Source: Dromiciops gliroides (Eukaryota; Chordata; Mammalia; Microbiotheria; Microbiotheriidae). From it: 64,000 nt of DNA. Both the position numbers and the translations under genes were made by a program. The stretch lies in assembly GCF_019393635.1 (NCBI RefSeq), contig NC_057862.1, forward strand, positions 95,107,159 through 95,171,158, read 5' to 3'. The notes beneath the pieces were generated by a model. It searched no databases. It saw only the letters and a program-made list of their open reading frames with translations, and had not been told where the DNA came from. Shown in pieces: positions 38,101-46,378 of this stretch (positions are counted from its first letter, which is position 1; each line of letters starts with the position of its first letter).

Positions 38101-41100
38101 AAAGCCTGGGGTAGAAAGAAGTCACTGAAGTGCTTCTGAACTGATGTGGTAGGGGAAAAAGAAATTCTCAACCCCACTAAGTAAAGGGCACAACACAATT
38201 CTACTCTATTTGGTTTATTCCTTTATAGAATTCCTTGGCATGATCTGTTTGGAGTGGTAACAATACAGTTTTTATTGTTTAGTTGTTTTCAGTTGTGTCC
38301 AACTCTTCATGATCCCTTTTGGGGTTTTCTTGGCAGAGATACTGGAGTTTTCTCCAGCTCATTTTACAAATGAGGAAACAGGTTAAGTGACTTGCCCAGA
38401 ATCACACAAATAGAAAGTGTCTGAGGCCATATTTGAACTCGTCTTCCTGACTCCAGGCTCTCCAGTCTCAGCACTCTTTCCATTGGTCCCTTTAGGTGCC
38501 CCAATACAGTACAACAGTAAATGTTCATTAAAAACCTCCTATCTGCAAGGCATGGTTCTGGCAACCAGGAATACAAAAAATATTAACAAAACAAGCCCTG
38601 CTCTCAAGGAGCTTATATTCACAACAATGAAGACCTGGATTACACAAAACGCCCCAGAAATATGAGTATGGCACACTGGGTACCTTTTCTACTTACAGAA
38701 AGAACTTTAATCAAATTAGCAACTTCAGCCCCGACAACACGGACGTTGTTTGCAGCCTGGCTATAAGTAGTTTGTGAGCCCCCTTTCCAGTCTACACAGA
38801 TGCAGTTCACCTGCTCCACTTGAAACATATTCTAAGGTTGAGATATAAAGTGAAAAGTCCTTAAGGAGAAGCATTAGTACAAAGGTCCCTCAGTTTCCTT
38901 ACTGAAAACCCAAACCCAGATCAGAGCCACCAAATGCTTGATTGACAGCATCCCAGTGCAACTTCTCATGTACAGGAGGCAGGAATTTTCCACCTAGCTT
39001 GAAGTGCATTTTCTTTGTAAATTTATAAAAGAACAGGCTTTTATCATTATAGTTATAGTAACTAGTAACTGGCAGTACTTCACGTGGAAACATTTGTAGA
39101 CATATTTTGTGAAAGACTTTCTATCCAGTAGAACTGAATAGATCTGGTAGAAAATAAATTATTTCACAAGAAGTCCTGCTCCAGATATGGTCAAGGAATT
39201 AATGGGTCCTCAGTAGCGCTATCTGATGGCATATCTAACCTCCTGAGTTTAAACTGGCATTACATATTTTTTCCAAAATCAATTTAGCATCATTATTTGC
39301 AAATATATGTGATGCTTATATATGCTATTATATCATACCAGGGGAAATGTGTTAGCCGGAGCTGGAGAATTTAATCTATAATACCATATAAACAGGACAC
39401 TTGTTTCTCTAGGGTGAAAGCATGCATGAAAAGATGAATCACTTGAAAAACTATGTCCTGAGGTTTAAGAGCTTTGATTTTCTACATGTCCGACTTTCTT
39501 GCTTCCACTAACCATTTCAGGGATAGATTGAGTTATTAATGGATTTGAGGGAGGTAGCATTATTGAATTGGCAGAAAAATGTTCCAAATCAAGGTATTTC
39601 ATTTTAAAGAAAGAAAGTTGTATACATCTTAGGGATACTATCTCCTCTTGCAACAAACATATATTATGCTTGTACCATTGGGTGTCACATATAGTTTCAC
39701 CCAACTGTATAGTATAGTCTTCCTTTTACCTTTCATCCTCCATAAAATCAATATATCTCTTGTTTTTTTCCTCATTCAGATAGCAATTTAAAATACTCCC
39801 CTTATTGTGGAAAGAACTGAACCAAATGGGGAAAAATAGTAATTATGAATTCTTATAAATAGAGCTCATAAGACAAAATGAAAATTGTTTATAAAGAAAA
39901 TGACTTCCTTGAATAAATATCATCACTGAAGATGAAAACAGAAAACAGAGAGATTATGCTACTTTGCATTTCAAACTTCTGAGGGAAGATCAATAAAATG
40001 AGAAAATAATCACCATAATAATTATTCATATTTATGTAACACTTTAGGGTAGGAAAGCTTTCATGGGCAAAAAAGCTACTTCTTGATTGCTTTTTTTTTT
40101 TTAAATAAAGATATAGTGCTAAAAATCTGTGAGCAAATTTATTCTGGGTAAAGGAAATAATTTTAATTGAAAGTAAGAAACTTAATATTTAAAGAAGTCT
40201 TGGGTTACATTGTCTTGCTAAGTGAATAATCACACACCCTCTTCCAAAGCATTTTTTTTGTTATAATTTTCTATTTGCCTACATTTACATGGTCAACATG
40301 TGTCAGAGGCATCATTTGAACCTGTAAGAAATAATGGGTTTTTTACCAACACCCAAAGGCCCCAAACAGAGGAGATTGATTTGGATTGATTGAATTAAGT
40401 GAGACTGACTGACTCTGCTCATTAACTCACTTAAAGTTGACTTGATTAAAACCACACCTACCTGACTCCCAAGAGGGAGTGTTCTCAGAGGCTGTGGACT
40501 ATGACATCAACACAGAACTACCCTCAAGTCCAGTGAACCACTGGATTTGGATGACACTAGCCAATCAGCTTGAAGCAGTGTGTACGGCCTGCCTCTCCTC
40601 CAGAAGCGGAGGGAGTTTGGACAGACAGTTTGGCTCCTGGACAGGCTCATAGTGGAGGACTTGGAGGAAGAACCAGGCAAGGCTAGAACTCTAGGCTAGA
40701 TAGGCCTTTTCTTAACTCTCTGAGCCAAGTGTTCTCTTTTTACTAATGCTTGGTATGCTTTAATAAATGCTTAATGCCCCCAAACTAGTGCTAAAGCTTC
40801 TAATTTATAAGTATATACTAGAAACCCTAGCTAATTTTTCCTGCACTTGGAACAGTAAATAGGTGACCACTCATTTAATTTTACTTGTCACAAACCCAAG
40901 TCTTTCTGACTCTGAGGGCAGCCCTCTGTTTATTCCTTGAGGTGCCTCTAATATTTCTTTTTACAAATATTGTACACAATATAGTAAGTACTTTTGAATA
41001 TTTATTCATTTTGGTATGCATGCAATACAAATCCTTAACATTTAAAAATTCCCAACCTCCTCCCCCCTCTAAAATTTTTTTACTCTGTGGTAAATTTGAA

Positions 41101-44100
41101 TTGTCATTTAATCGAGTCATTTAAAAGGAAGATTGCCTACTTGAAGATGAGCTTTTTTAAAAATATTACTAATTTGGAAACCAACAGCTATACTGACCAT
41201 AAGATGTAGGATAAGGGAGTGAAGAAAAGAATCTATATTATACCTTGCACATGTCTGACAGCCAACTGTCTTCTCCTTTGTCTATGTAGCCATGGATAAT
41301 GAAACGAGTCTTCCTGTCTGTTTTGAAATTTGTATACTCAATGGTGGATGGTTCTGATGGTTTGAGTATCTGTGATAAAAAGAAAAGCACCAGATGATAT
41401 TTTTGGTCTTAAACAATTTATAGTCACTTACCTCATTCCCCTTTAATATGGATGACTATTTTTTAAAAATCTTAATAGTATTTTATTTTTTTCCAGTTAC
41501 ATGTAAAGATAGTTTTTCAACATTTGTTTTTATAAGATTTTGAGTTCCAAATTTTTCTTGTTCCCTCCTTTCCCTTCCCCCTTCCTAAGACAGAAAGCAA
41601 TCTGATATAGGTTATATATGTACAATCACATTTAATATATTTCTGCATTAGTCATGTGAAAAAACATAACAAAAGGGAAAAAACATAAAAAACAACAAAA
41701 AAAGTAGAAATGGTAAGGTTTAATTTGCAATCAAATCCCACAATTCTTTTTTTCTGGATGTGGAAAGCATTTTCCATCATGAGTCCTTTGGAATTGGTTT
41801 TGGTCATTGTATTACTGAGAGGAGCTAAGTCTATCAACATTGCACAATGTTGCTGTTACTGTGTACAATGTTGTCCTGATTCTGCTCAGTACACTCAGCA
41901 TCATTTCACTTAAATCTTTTCAGGTTTTTCTGAAGTCTGTCTGGTCATCATTTCTTATAGTACAATAGCATTCCATTCCATTCTATTCTATATGCCACAA
42001 CTTGTTCAGACATTCCCCAATTGATGGGCATCCCCTTGATTTCCAATTCTTTGCCACCAAAAAGAGAGCTGATATAAATATTTTTCTACATGTGGGTCTT
42101 TCCCCTTTTTTGTGATCTCTTTGGGATACAGACCTAGTAGTGGTATTACTGGGTCAAAGGGTATGCACAACCCCATATCCCTTTGGGCATAGTTCTGAAT
42201 TGCTCTCCAGAATGGCTGGATCAGTTCACAATTCCATTAACAATACATTGGTGTTACAATTTTTCCACAGCTTCTCCAACATTTACTATTTTCCTTTTTT
42301 TTGTCATGTTAGCAATCTAATAGGTGTGAGATGGTACCTCAGAGTTGTTTTAATTTGCTTTTCTCTAATCAATAGTGATTTAGAGCATTTTTTTTCATAT
42401 GGCAGTATATAGTTTTGATTTCTTCATCTGAAAACTGCCTATTCATATCTTTTGACCATTTCTCAATTGGGGAATGACTTGTATTCTTACAAATTTGATT
42501 CAGAGAACTATTTCATAGGTAGAAAGAAACATTGACTATTAGAAGTTGAAAGGACCTTGTAAATAATTTGATCCTCAATGCAAGTCAATTTAGTTCAATT
42601 CAACAAGTACTTATGAGGAAGAAAATAAACATTTATGAAATACCTACTATGTTCCAGACACTGTGATAAGTTCTTTTTTACACATGTTATTCCATTTGAT
42701 CCTCACAACAATATGTTTGACAGTTAAGGTGCTATTATCCCCATTTTAGAGTTGAAGAAACTGAGGCAAAAAGAGGTTAAGTGACTTGCCCAGGTTCCCA
42801 TAGCTAGTAAGTGTCTGAGGCTGGATTTGAATTCAGGTCTCTCAGACCTTAGACCCATCACTCTATCCACTGTGCCATCTATCTGCCTATATTATACAAA
42901 ACACTATGCTATACTGTAGATGGGGGAATATAAAATAGAATTCCTTTTATCAAAGAGCTAATTGTCTGGAGGATGACATGCATATAGAAAACTATGATAC
43001 ACAATGATAGTGCTTAATAATTTTTTTATTGATTGATTCACAATTGATGCTTGGGCAAATGTTAAGACAGAGAAATTGATGGTAGGGGGATAAATCCTAA
43101 TGTCATCACTACCTCTCAGTATTACTTTGAATAACATTGTATACTTTGTATCACTTTCTATTTACTTGTGTAAATGTTGCATCTTCCTATAGACCATAGG
43201 CTCCTCGTGGGCAGGGACTATTTCATTTTTGGTTTTATATCCACAGTGTCCAGCACAATACTTTGCATATTGCACATGCTTGATAAATGTTAGTTGAATT
43301 ATGTTGATTCCTTGTCTACCCTGTGCTCCCCTCCTCTGTCCCTCATAGTCTGATGAGAAGAATATAGATGCTAAGGGATAAACATGCTGATAAAGATGCT
43401 GCATAAAATTAGTGGTTTGTCAATGAGTTCATATCTGAGCCTGAAGTCAGGAAAACCTGAGTTCAAATCTGCTGTCACATACTTACCAGCTGTGTGACCC
43501 TGGAGAAGTTTCTTAACCTCTATTTGCCTCAGTTTCCTCATTTGTAAAATGGGGGGTAATAATAGCAGATACCTTCTAAGGTTGTTATAAGGAACAAGAG
43601 AGGTAATATTTGTGAAATGCCTGGCACAAAGTAGGTGCTATATAAATGTTAGCTATTGTTTAGTTTCTCAGTTTAGTTGTTTTTCGGTCATGTCTGACTC
43701 TTCATGACCCCATTTGGGGTTTTCTTGGCAGAGATACTGAAGTGGTTTGCCATTTCCTTCTCCATCTCATTTTATAGATGAGGAAACCGAGGCAAACAGG
43801 GTTAAGTGACTTGTCCAGGGTCAAACAGCTAATAAGATTTGAACTCAGAAAAATGAGTCTTCCTGATTCCAGGCCTATCACTTTATGCACTATGGCACCA
43901 CCTAGCGGCCCTAGCTATTATACTCCAACTTGGGAAAGTAAAAATCACATAGAAGAAACCCTACTAGCCTGTATTTGTTCTACAGCAAAAGAACTCAGTA
44001 TTTGCCTCCTTTTTCTTCATGGTCCCTTCTAGTTCTAAATCCTTTGATGCTATATATCCTTCGACTTCGACATATTATAGGCAGAATGAAATAGTTGTTT

Positions 44101-46147
44101 GAATGCTGGGCTTGGTGTCAGCAAGATCCAAGTTTGACTTGTGACCTCAGAAACTTACTAGGTAGCTGATTGAGAAAGTTAATTATCCTTGCTGGGCCTC
44201 AGTTTTTGTTGCTGTTGTTTTTAATTTGCAAAATGAGGAGATTGGCCTTACAAGCTTTTCCATTCCTAAATCTATGATTTTGATCATATATAGGACTCAA
44301 AAATATTCTTATATAGGAGTCATATGTAGGACTCAAAAATATTCTAAAATACCTACAATGGAAAGAGCAGCATTCTACATAGGGGGAACAGGAGGGGGAG
44401 GGAAGAAGGTATCAAGATGAACTAGAGCTGGTGCCTGCCTTCACTCAACTCAGTGTGGTTGAGGCACACATGTTTATCTAGTTCATATCAGAAACTCATT
44501 GAAGATTGTGACCATGAGCATTGCATGATAAATATTAACTCAGGATAATAAGATACCTAGTCCTACTGGGAGCTTTTGTGGCACACCAAGGTACTATTGA
44601 GAGCAAGCTAGGTAGTAGTTTGTACTTATTATACTGCAAGATCCTTAAAGGCAGGGACCATGTCTTCATATTTTTCTTCAGAGCCTAACCCCATACTTCG
44701 TAATAATAGGCATTGAATCAACATTTGTCAACTTTATTGACCAACTGAATTCGGTTGAATTTTAAAACCTGCACAACCTTAGAGACTGTCAGACTAGTTC
44801 TCCCAGGTCAGCTCACTAGAAAACTTCTTGAAACAGCTTGAAAGAGAGAATCTGCTATTATCAGTGCTTTGCCTAAAGAGCAGGCATCTCCTATAACTGG
44901 GAAAATGAGAGACTCTAGCTCAAACATTCAGACTTCTTATCTGTGGGTCAGAGAATCTACTTTGATATTATTCATGATAAGAATGAAATTGTTATAATAT
45001 TTCATCATTTTGAGGATCAATGATTTCATCAGGGTGGGTATTCCTACCACTGACATAGATCGGAGAATCTCTTCAACCCATACATTTAATCATAGTGCTT
45101 AAGAGTGAATGAGGCTGAAATTTTAGTCGCCTTGTAGTCAACATGGCAATGAGATTTTTCAGACTCAGATTTTAAGCGATTTATCAGACAAACAGTTCAT
45201 CTCTGACTCTCTATTCAAAGCCTTTATGCCTTTGGAGGATCTGCCAGAGTTTGTGGTGTGCTGACATACCCTGTGAAGACCCAATTTATTCTATACCACC
45301 TGGGGGCACGAAAGAAGCCCTTTGATCATTTAAGAACAGTGATAATCACAATGTGAAAATTTTGCTTATTTTTCAGAAGTATCCTATCTTCATGATTGAC
45401 CCAAAGGACAGCTCCTATGAAATTCAAACCAAATTATTAGTTCTATTGAATGAAGTATATTTTAAATTAAAATAACCCTTGCTCTTACTTGAAAGTTGTT
45501 TGGATTTTCATTTGTATAGAGCAGAAAGCGGGTGTTGATCTTTTCTGGATTCCAAGGTAAAAGCTTAAGAGGCCTTATTAATGTTCCACCCCAAGGCTCA
45601 TCATCCAGAAAGCATCCGAGATCACCATAACAGACTTCCTTTCCTATATAATAAATGAATTCAAAATTCTATTTTAGTAATTTAAAGAGAGAACTTGTTT
45701 TGTGTGTGTGTGACTGATGGATTGTATTACACCATACAATGGCCAAGGTCGTTTCCTGGCAAAATGATGAAAAAGGCTCCTCTCTTTCCTTTTGTCTTCA
45801 AAACAGCAGCCCAAGAGATTGTCTAATTATGGAAATATGAAGCATTGAGGAAGGTAGGGGAAGGAGGTGATTAAGAACAAAATAGTCTCTCAGCTCTCCT
45901 CAAATCAGATCTTACAGAGCTATCGACCCTACAGAGCATAGGGCCAGTCATTATACTAGTTCTCTGGAAGTAGATATCCTCCACTCTGATGTCAGTAAAA
46001 CATACGGTGTTGAAGCTGAGGCTGTTCTGGTCAAAACATGCTTGGGTAAAAGGGGGGTAGTGCTGAATAACTTCTAAAAATCATCAATTGTTTCTTACCT
46101 CTGACTGTGCCCAGCAGGAGAAGAGTGATGGTCCAAAATCCCAGCAT
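20057..46147 (-). CDS. PNLIPRP1: Pancreatic lipase-related protein 1, 12 coding exons, intact
   Basis: Spliced CDS (minus): 46147-46099, 45643-45489, 41369-41244, 38831-38697, 37720-37612, 31663-31544, 31418-31299, 29940-29822, 26896-26767, 25148-25040, 22853-22689, 20120-20057. That is 1401 nt, 466 aa, close to the 467 of human PLRP1. A 17-residue signal peptide precedes [10 protein letters not shown]. The alpha/beta-hydrolase domain (about 18-355) carries Ser171 in GHSIG, Asp194 in GLDP and His281 in CNHLRS; the lid lies between Cys255 and Cys279; a C-terminal PLAT domain (about 356-466) ends in LTLTPC. Remembered human PLRP1 segments ([28 protein letters not shown]) fit better than PNLIP or PNLIPRP2. 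The family is secreted by pancreatic acinar cells. PLRP1 is nearly inactive on triglyceride in the mammals tested. Here the residues after Asp194 are Pro, Thr196, Glu, Ser198. Orthology is inferred from exon-by-exon resemblance. Confidence 0.95.
20880..21260. mobile_element. Two CORE-SINEs in intron 12, tail to tail
   Basis: 20880-21090 plus orientation (CTCTGGGCAAGTTCCTTAAC), ending in (TAT)n at 21080-21100; 21100-21255 minus orientation (ACTCACAACAACCCCAGTAG). Confidence 0.7.
21404..22393 (+). mobile_element. 5'-truncated L1 in intron 12
   Basis: Flanked by TTCTATCATG at 21394-21403 and 22394-22403. It encodes the end of ORF2 (about 21430-21995): [53 protein letters not shown] 3' UTR with an A-rich tail follows. 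The open frame over this stretch is L1 and not a host gene. Opposite to PNLIPRP1. Confidence 0.92.
22689..22853 (-). CDS. PNLIPRP1: PNLIPRP1 exon 12 (PLAT domain)
   Basis: Encodes residues 391-445 plus two bases of Glu446: [52 protein letters not shown]. The donor is GA/gtatgtat. A donor five bases further on would break the frame into exon 13, so this one is preferred. Confidence 0.93.
23085..24060 (-). mobile_element. Three MIR/CORE-SINE copies in intron 11
   Basis: 23085-23350 (CACCTACTATGTGCCAGGCAC ... CACACAGCTAGTGTCTGAGG), 23425-23580 and 23905-24060, all in reverse MIR orientation and progressively shorter. Confidence 0.72.
24397..24557 (-). mobile_element. WSINE1-like SINE in intron 11
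   Basis: (TTTA)n tail at 24401-24420; target duplication CCCATATAGCAC at 24385-24396 and 24558-24569. It splits an L2/CR1-like region (24590-24960). Confidence 0.92.
24590..24960. mobile_element. L2 tail and CR1/L3-like remains in intron 11
   Basis: 24590-24695: CCTAGCACCTGGTGGTTGGC and TACTTGTTGATTGATT (L2 end). 24705-24960: CCTCTTCCATGTGGTAGCC, GATACCCAGAATTGAACTCC (CR1/L3 type). Confidence 0.6.
25040..25148 (-). CDS. PNLIPRP1: PNLIPRP1 exon 11 (start of PLAT domain)
   Basis: Encodes residues 355-390 plus two bases of Lys391: [35 protein letters not shown]. This is the first strand set of the C-terminal beta-sandwich that binds colipase in this family. Acceptor tcgttag, donor gtaagttt. 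Confidence 0.94.
25545..25576 (-). mobile_element. Small SINE head remnant in intron 10
   Basis: GTCCACTATGCCACCTAGCTG and CCCC in reverse; only the first 30 bp of a SINE. Confidence 0.6.
25817..25972 (-). mobile_element. WSINE1-like SINE in intron 10
   Basis: Exact 13-bp duplication CTCAATCATTTTT at 25804-25816 and 25973-25985; T-rich (TTTTG)n tail. Confidence 0.93.
26225..26350 (-). mobile_element. MIR/CORE-SINE part in intron 10
   Basis: AGGTGACTTGTTCAGGATTG, GGATTTGAACCCAGGTCTTTC in reverse MIR order. Confidence 0.7.
26767..26896 (-). CDS. PNLIPRP1: PNLIPRP1 exon 10 (end of catalytic domain)
   Basis: Encodes residues 312-354 and the first base of Arg355: [30 protein letters not shown] and SSNFA. 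Cysteines of the CFPCP..GCP cluster are conserved. Acceptor ctctttag, donor gtaagttg. Confidence 0.95.
27249..28328 (+). mobile_element. Probable LTR, purine-rich, in intron 9
   Basis: A GC- and purine-rich block unlike the rest of the intron, with an AATAAA signal at 28084-28089 (in TATAAATAAACTCTGC) and an end (GGTGACCGTGG...CTTACA) like those of the other solo LTRs here. No target duplication is clear, so the limits are approximate. No internal retroviral genes are present. Confidence 0.5.
28600..29735 (+). mobile_element. L2 LINE remains in intron 9
   Basis: 28600-28740 is an L2 3' end (GAGACCAGGGACTATTTCATT). 29220-29735 is an L2-like UTR (ATGAAGTTTCCTTTAGCTAG, CTGTAAGCTTTCTGGGAGCC). 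The 144-residue open frame at 29288-29722 lies in it and is not a gene. Confidence 0.55.
29822..29940 (-). CDS. PNLIPRP1: PNLIPRP1 exon 9 (catalytic histidine)
   Basis: Encodes residues 272-311: [16 protein letters not shown] with the second lid cysteine Cys279 and catalytic His281, then [17 protein letters not shown]. Acceptor ccctag, donor gtaagtta. [13 protein letters not shown] is as in human PLRP1. Confidence 0.95.
30340..30650 (-). mobile_element. Old L1 3' fragment in intron 8
   Basis: Antisense of the L1 region around the MEYY motif: TCTTTCCAGATTTCTTTGTATTA, CAGAATTCTATTCTGTACC, GTTAACCATTCCCTTATTA. Diverged. Confidence 0.55.
30655..30790 (+). mobile_element. CORE-SINE part in intron 8
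   Basis: GTTTGGCACAGTGGGTAGAG, TTGTGTTACCCTGAGCAAGTC. Confidence 0.65.
31299..31418 (-). CDS. PNLIPRP1: PNLIPRP1 exon 8 (start of lid)
   Basis: Encodes residues 232-271 and the first base of Gly272: [24 protein letters not shown] with lid cysteine Cys255, then [11 protein letters not shown]. Only 125 bp separate it from exon 7. Acceptor tttcag, donor gtaagacc. Confidence 0.95.
31544..31663 (-). CDS. PNLIPRP1: PNLIPRP1 exon 7 (catalytic aspartate)
   Basis: Encodes residues 192-231. Asp194 (GLDP) is the catalytic acid. Residues 195-200 read PTESSF, where human PLRP1 has PVEASF and human PNLIP has [16 protein letters not shown] and FVDVIHTD follow. Acceptor tctcttag, donor gtgagact. Confidence 0.94.
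31664..33271. other. Intron 6, part without strong repeats
   Basis: Contains a CORE-SINE at 32620-32890 (GTGTGACTATAGTCAAG). Open frames at 31681-32198 show no motif and have no splice support. Nothing else seen. Confidence 0.5.
34529..35732 (+). mobile_element. 5'-truncated L1 inserted in the intron-6 HAL1
   Basis: Flanked by ATCTCTCCTC at 34519-34528 and 35733-35742. Contains the end of ORF2 (open at 34970-35386: [28 protein letters not shown]) and a 3' UTR ending in AATAATAAAA. It splits the HAL1 ORF1 just before the RDNL motif. Confidence 0.9.
36169..36330 (-). mobile_element. WSINE1-like SINE inserted in the intron-6 HAL1
   Basis: Target duplication GGACTCATTTCT at 36157-36168 and 36331-36342; poly(T) at the plus-strand left end, head GGGGCAGCTAGGTGG (reverse complement) at the right end. 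Confidence 0.9.
37612..37720 (-). CDS. PNLIPRP1: PNLIPRP1 exon 6 (catalytic serine)
   Basis: Encodes residues 156-191 and the first base of Gly192. The nucleophile elbow is GHSIG with Ser171; Ile replaces the usual Leu of GHSLG. The following [19 protein letters not shown] fits the family. Acceptor cattag, donor gtaggtgg. Confidence 0.95.
38270..38501 (-). mobile_element. MAR1-like SINE in intron 5
   Basis: Exact duplication CAATACAGT at 38261-38269 and 38502-38510. Text TTGTCCAACTCTTCATGATCC-like and GGGGTTTTCTTGGCAGAG. Confidence 0.9.
38697..38831 (-). CDS. PNLIPRP1: PNLIPRP1 exon 5
   Basis: Encodes residues 111-155: [18 protein letters not shown], a [18 protein letters not shown] stretch and IKVLS. 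45 whole codons; acceptor ccttag, donor gtaagtag. The VNCICVDWK block is diagnostic of the pancreatic lipase family. Confidence 0.95.
38832..40318. other. Intron 4, no feature seen
   Basis: AT-rich, no repeats I recognise except a CORE-SINE half just before the solo LTR (about 40295-40322). Short open frames at 38899-39093 and 39465-39704 have no support. Confidence 0.5.
40323..40892 (+). mobile_element. Solo LTR of an endogenous retrovirus in intron 4
   Basis: 570 bp, TGTAAG to GTCACA, with a 4-bp duplication AACC at 40319-40322 and 40893-40896. It splits an old CORE-SINE whose two halves (TCAGAGGCATCATTTGAACC before, CAAGTCTTTCTGACTC after) join cleanly. Its orientation is opposite to PNLIPRP1. 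ERV1-like fossil. Confidence 0.87.
41244..41369 (-). CDS. PNLIPRP1: PNLIPRP1 exon 4
   Basis: Encodes residues 69-110: [16 protein letters not shown], then [18 protein letters not shown] and SDMCK. The RFIIHG motif next to the oxyanion hole is conserved. 42 whole codons, phase 0 at both ends; acceptor atcacag, donor gtataata. Confidence 0.94.
41460..42505 (-). mobile_element. 5'-truncated L1 3' end in intron 3
   Basis: Reverse complement of L1 ORF2 C-terminus and 3' UTR: CCCCAATTGATGGGCATCCC (42018-42037) and GTGGTATTACTGGGTCAAAG (42140-42159) are the antisense of the GCPSIGEW and FDPAIPLL regions. A short word ACTATTT occurs at both ends and may be the target duplication. Same strand as PNLIPRP1. 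Confidence 0.85.
42605..42895 (-). mobile_element. MIR/CORE-SINE in intron 3
   Basis: ATTTGATCCTCACAACAAT, AGGTTAAGTGACTTGCCCAG, ATTTGAATTCAGGTCTCTC in reverse order. Confidence 0.8.
43150..43310 (+). mobile_element. L2 LINE 3' end in intron 3
   Basis: GACCATAGGCTCCTCGTGGGC, GTGTCCAGCACAATACTTTGC, TGATAAATGTTAGTTGAATT. Confidence 0.75.
43400..43657 (+). mobile_element. CORE-SINE in intron 3
   Basis: GAGTTCAAATCTGCTGTCAC, CAGCTGTGTGACCCTGGAG, GGCACAAAGTAGGTGCTATA; a MAR1-like SINE is inserted at its 3' end. Confidence 0.82.
43658..43911 (-). mobile_element. MAR1-like SINE in intron 3
   Basis: Duplication TAGCTATT at 43650-43657 and 43912-43919; GGTCATGTCTGACTCTTCATG and CATTTGGGGTTTTCTTGGC are clear. 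Confidence 0.9.
44085..44760 (+). mobile_element. CORE-SINE and L2 tail in intron 3
   Basis: 44085-44285 is a CORE-SINE (GTTTGACTTGTGACCTCAG, CTGGGCCTCAGTTTTTG). 44635-44760 is an L2 3' end (GATCCTTAAAGGCAGGGACC). Between, a 23-bp unit around ACTCAAAAATATTCT is tandemly repeated (44295-44347). Confidence 0.65.
44761..45488. other. Intron 3, part next to exon 3, nothing seen
   Basis: No repeat or open frame of note. Confidence 0.5.
45489..45643 (-). CDS. PNLIPRP1: PNLIPRP1 exon 3 (N-terminus of mature enzyme)
   Basis: Encodes residues 17-68, from [11 protein letters not shown] to TNENPNNFQ. The first cysteine pair of the family (Cys21, Cys27) and the PWGGT and RPLKLLPW segments typical of PLRP1 are visible. 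Acceptor tatatag, donor gtaagagc; ends in phase 0. Confidence 0.95.
46099..46147 (-). CDS. PNLIPRP1: PNLIPRP1 exon 2 (signal peptide, start codon)
   Basis: Encodes [16 protein letters not shown] plus the first base of Gly17. The acceptor AG lies directly before the ATG, and the donor is AGAG/gtaagaaa. The hydrophobic core (WTITLLLL) and the small residues before KEVC make a normal signal peptide. Human PLRP1 begins with a closely similar stretch. Confidence 0.93.
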
Positions 46148-46319
46148 CTAAACCGATCAAGAAATACTCAACTGAGCCTCACTAGAGAGGTTACCATAAA
46201 ATATACAGGAATTCAGAACAATTTCAACTTCTCTTTAATAACAACAATAATAATCTGCACATGACAGAGCAAAGAGCCTCAGAATTTTTTTTCAACAGCT
46301 ATATTAAAAAAACACTTAC

Positions 46320-46348
46320 CATGATTGATTATTCAAGGTCTCTCTACC
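46320..46348 (-). other. PNLIPRP1: PNLIPRP1 exon 1, non-coding or start-adjacent
   Basis: A strong donor (CATG/gtaagtgt) lies at 46319-46320, 172 bp upstream of exon 2. The 5' end is inferred about 30 bp downstream of the TATA box. The last three exon bases are ATG, so after splicing the mRNA reads ATG-ATG in frame; either could start translation, which would add one Met to the signal peptide. Confidence 0.75.
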
Positions 46349-46370
46349 AATGGAATCAAACGCCAAAGCC

Positions 46371-46378
46371 CTTTTATA
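46371..46378 (-). promoter_or_regulatory. TATA box of PNLIPRP1
   Basis: TATAAAAG on the minus strand, about 30 bp before the inferred start of exon 1. Upstream (46482-46495, minus strand) is CTTTCCCACAGTTG, which joins a TTTCCC box to an E-box (CAGTTG). That pair resembles parts of the PTF1 site of acinar genes, but order and spacing are not the standard ones, so this is only a suggestion. Confidence 0.75.
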
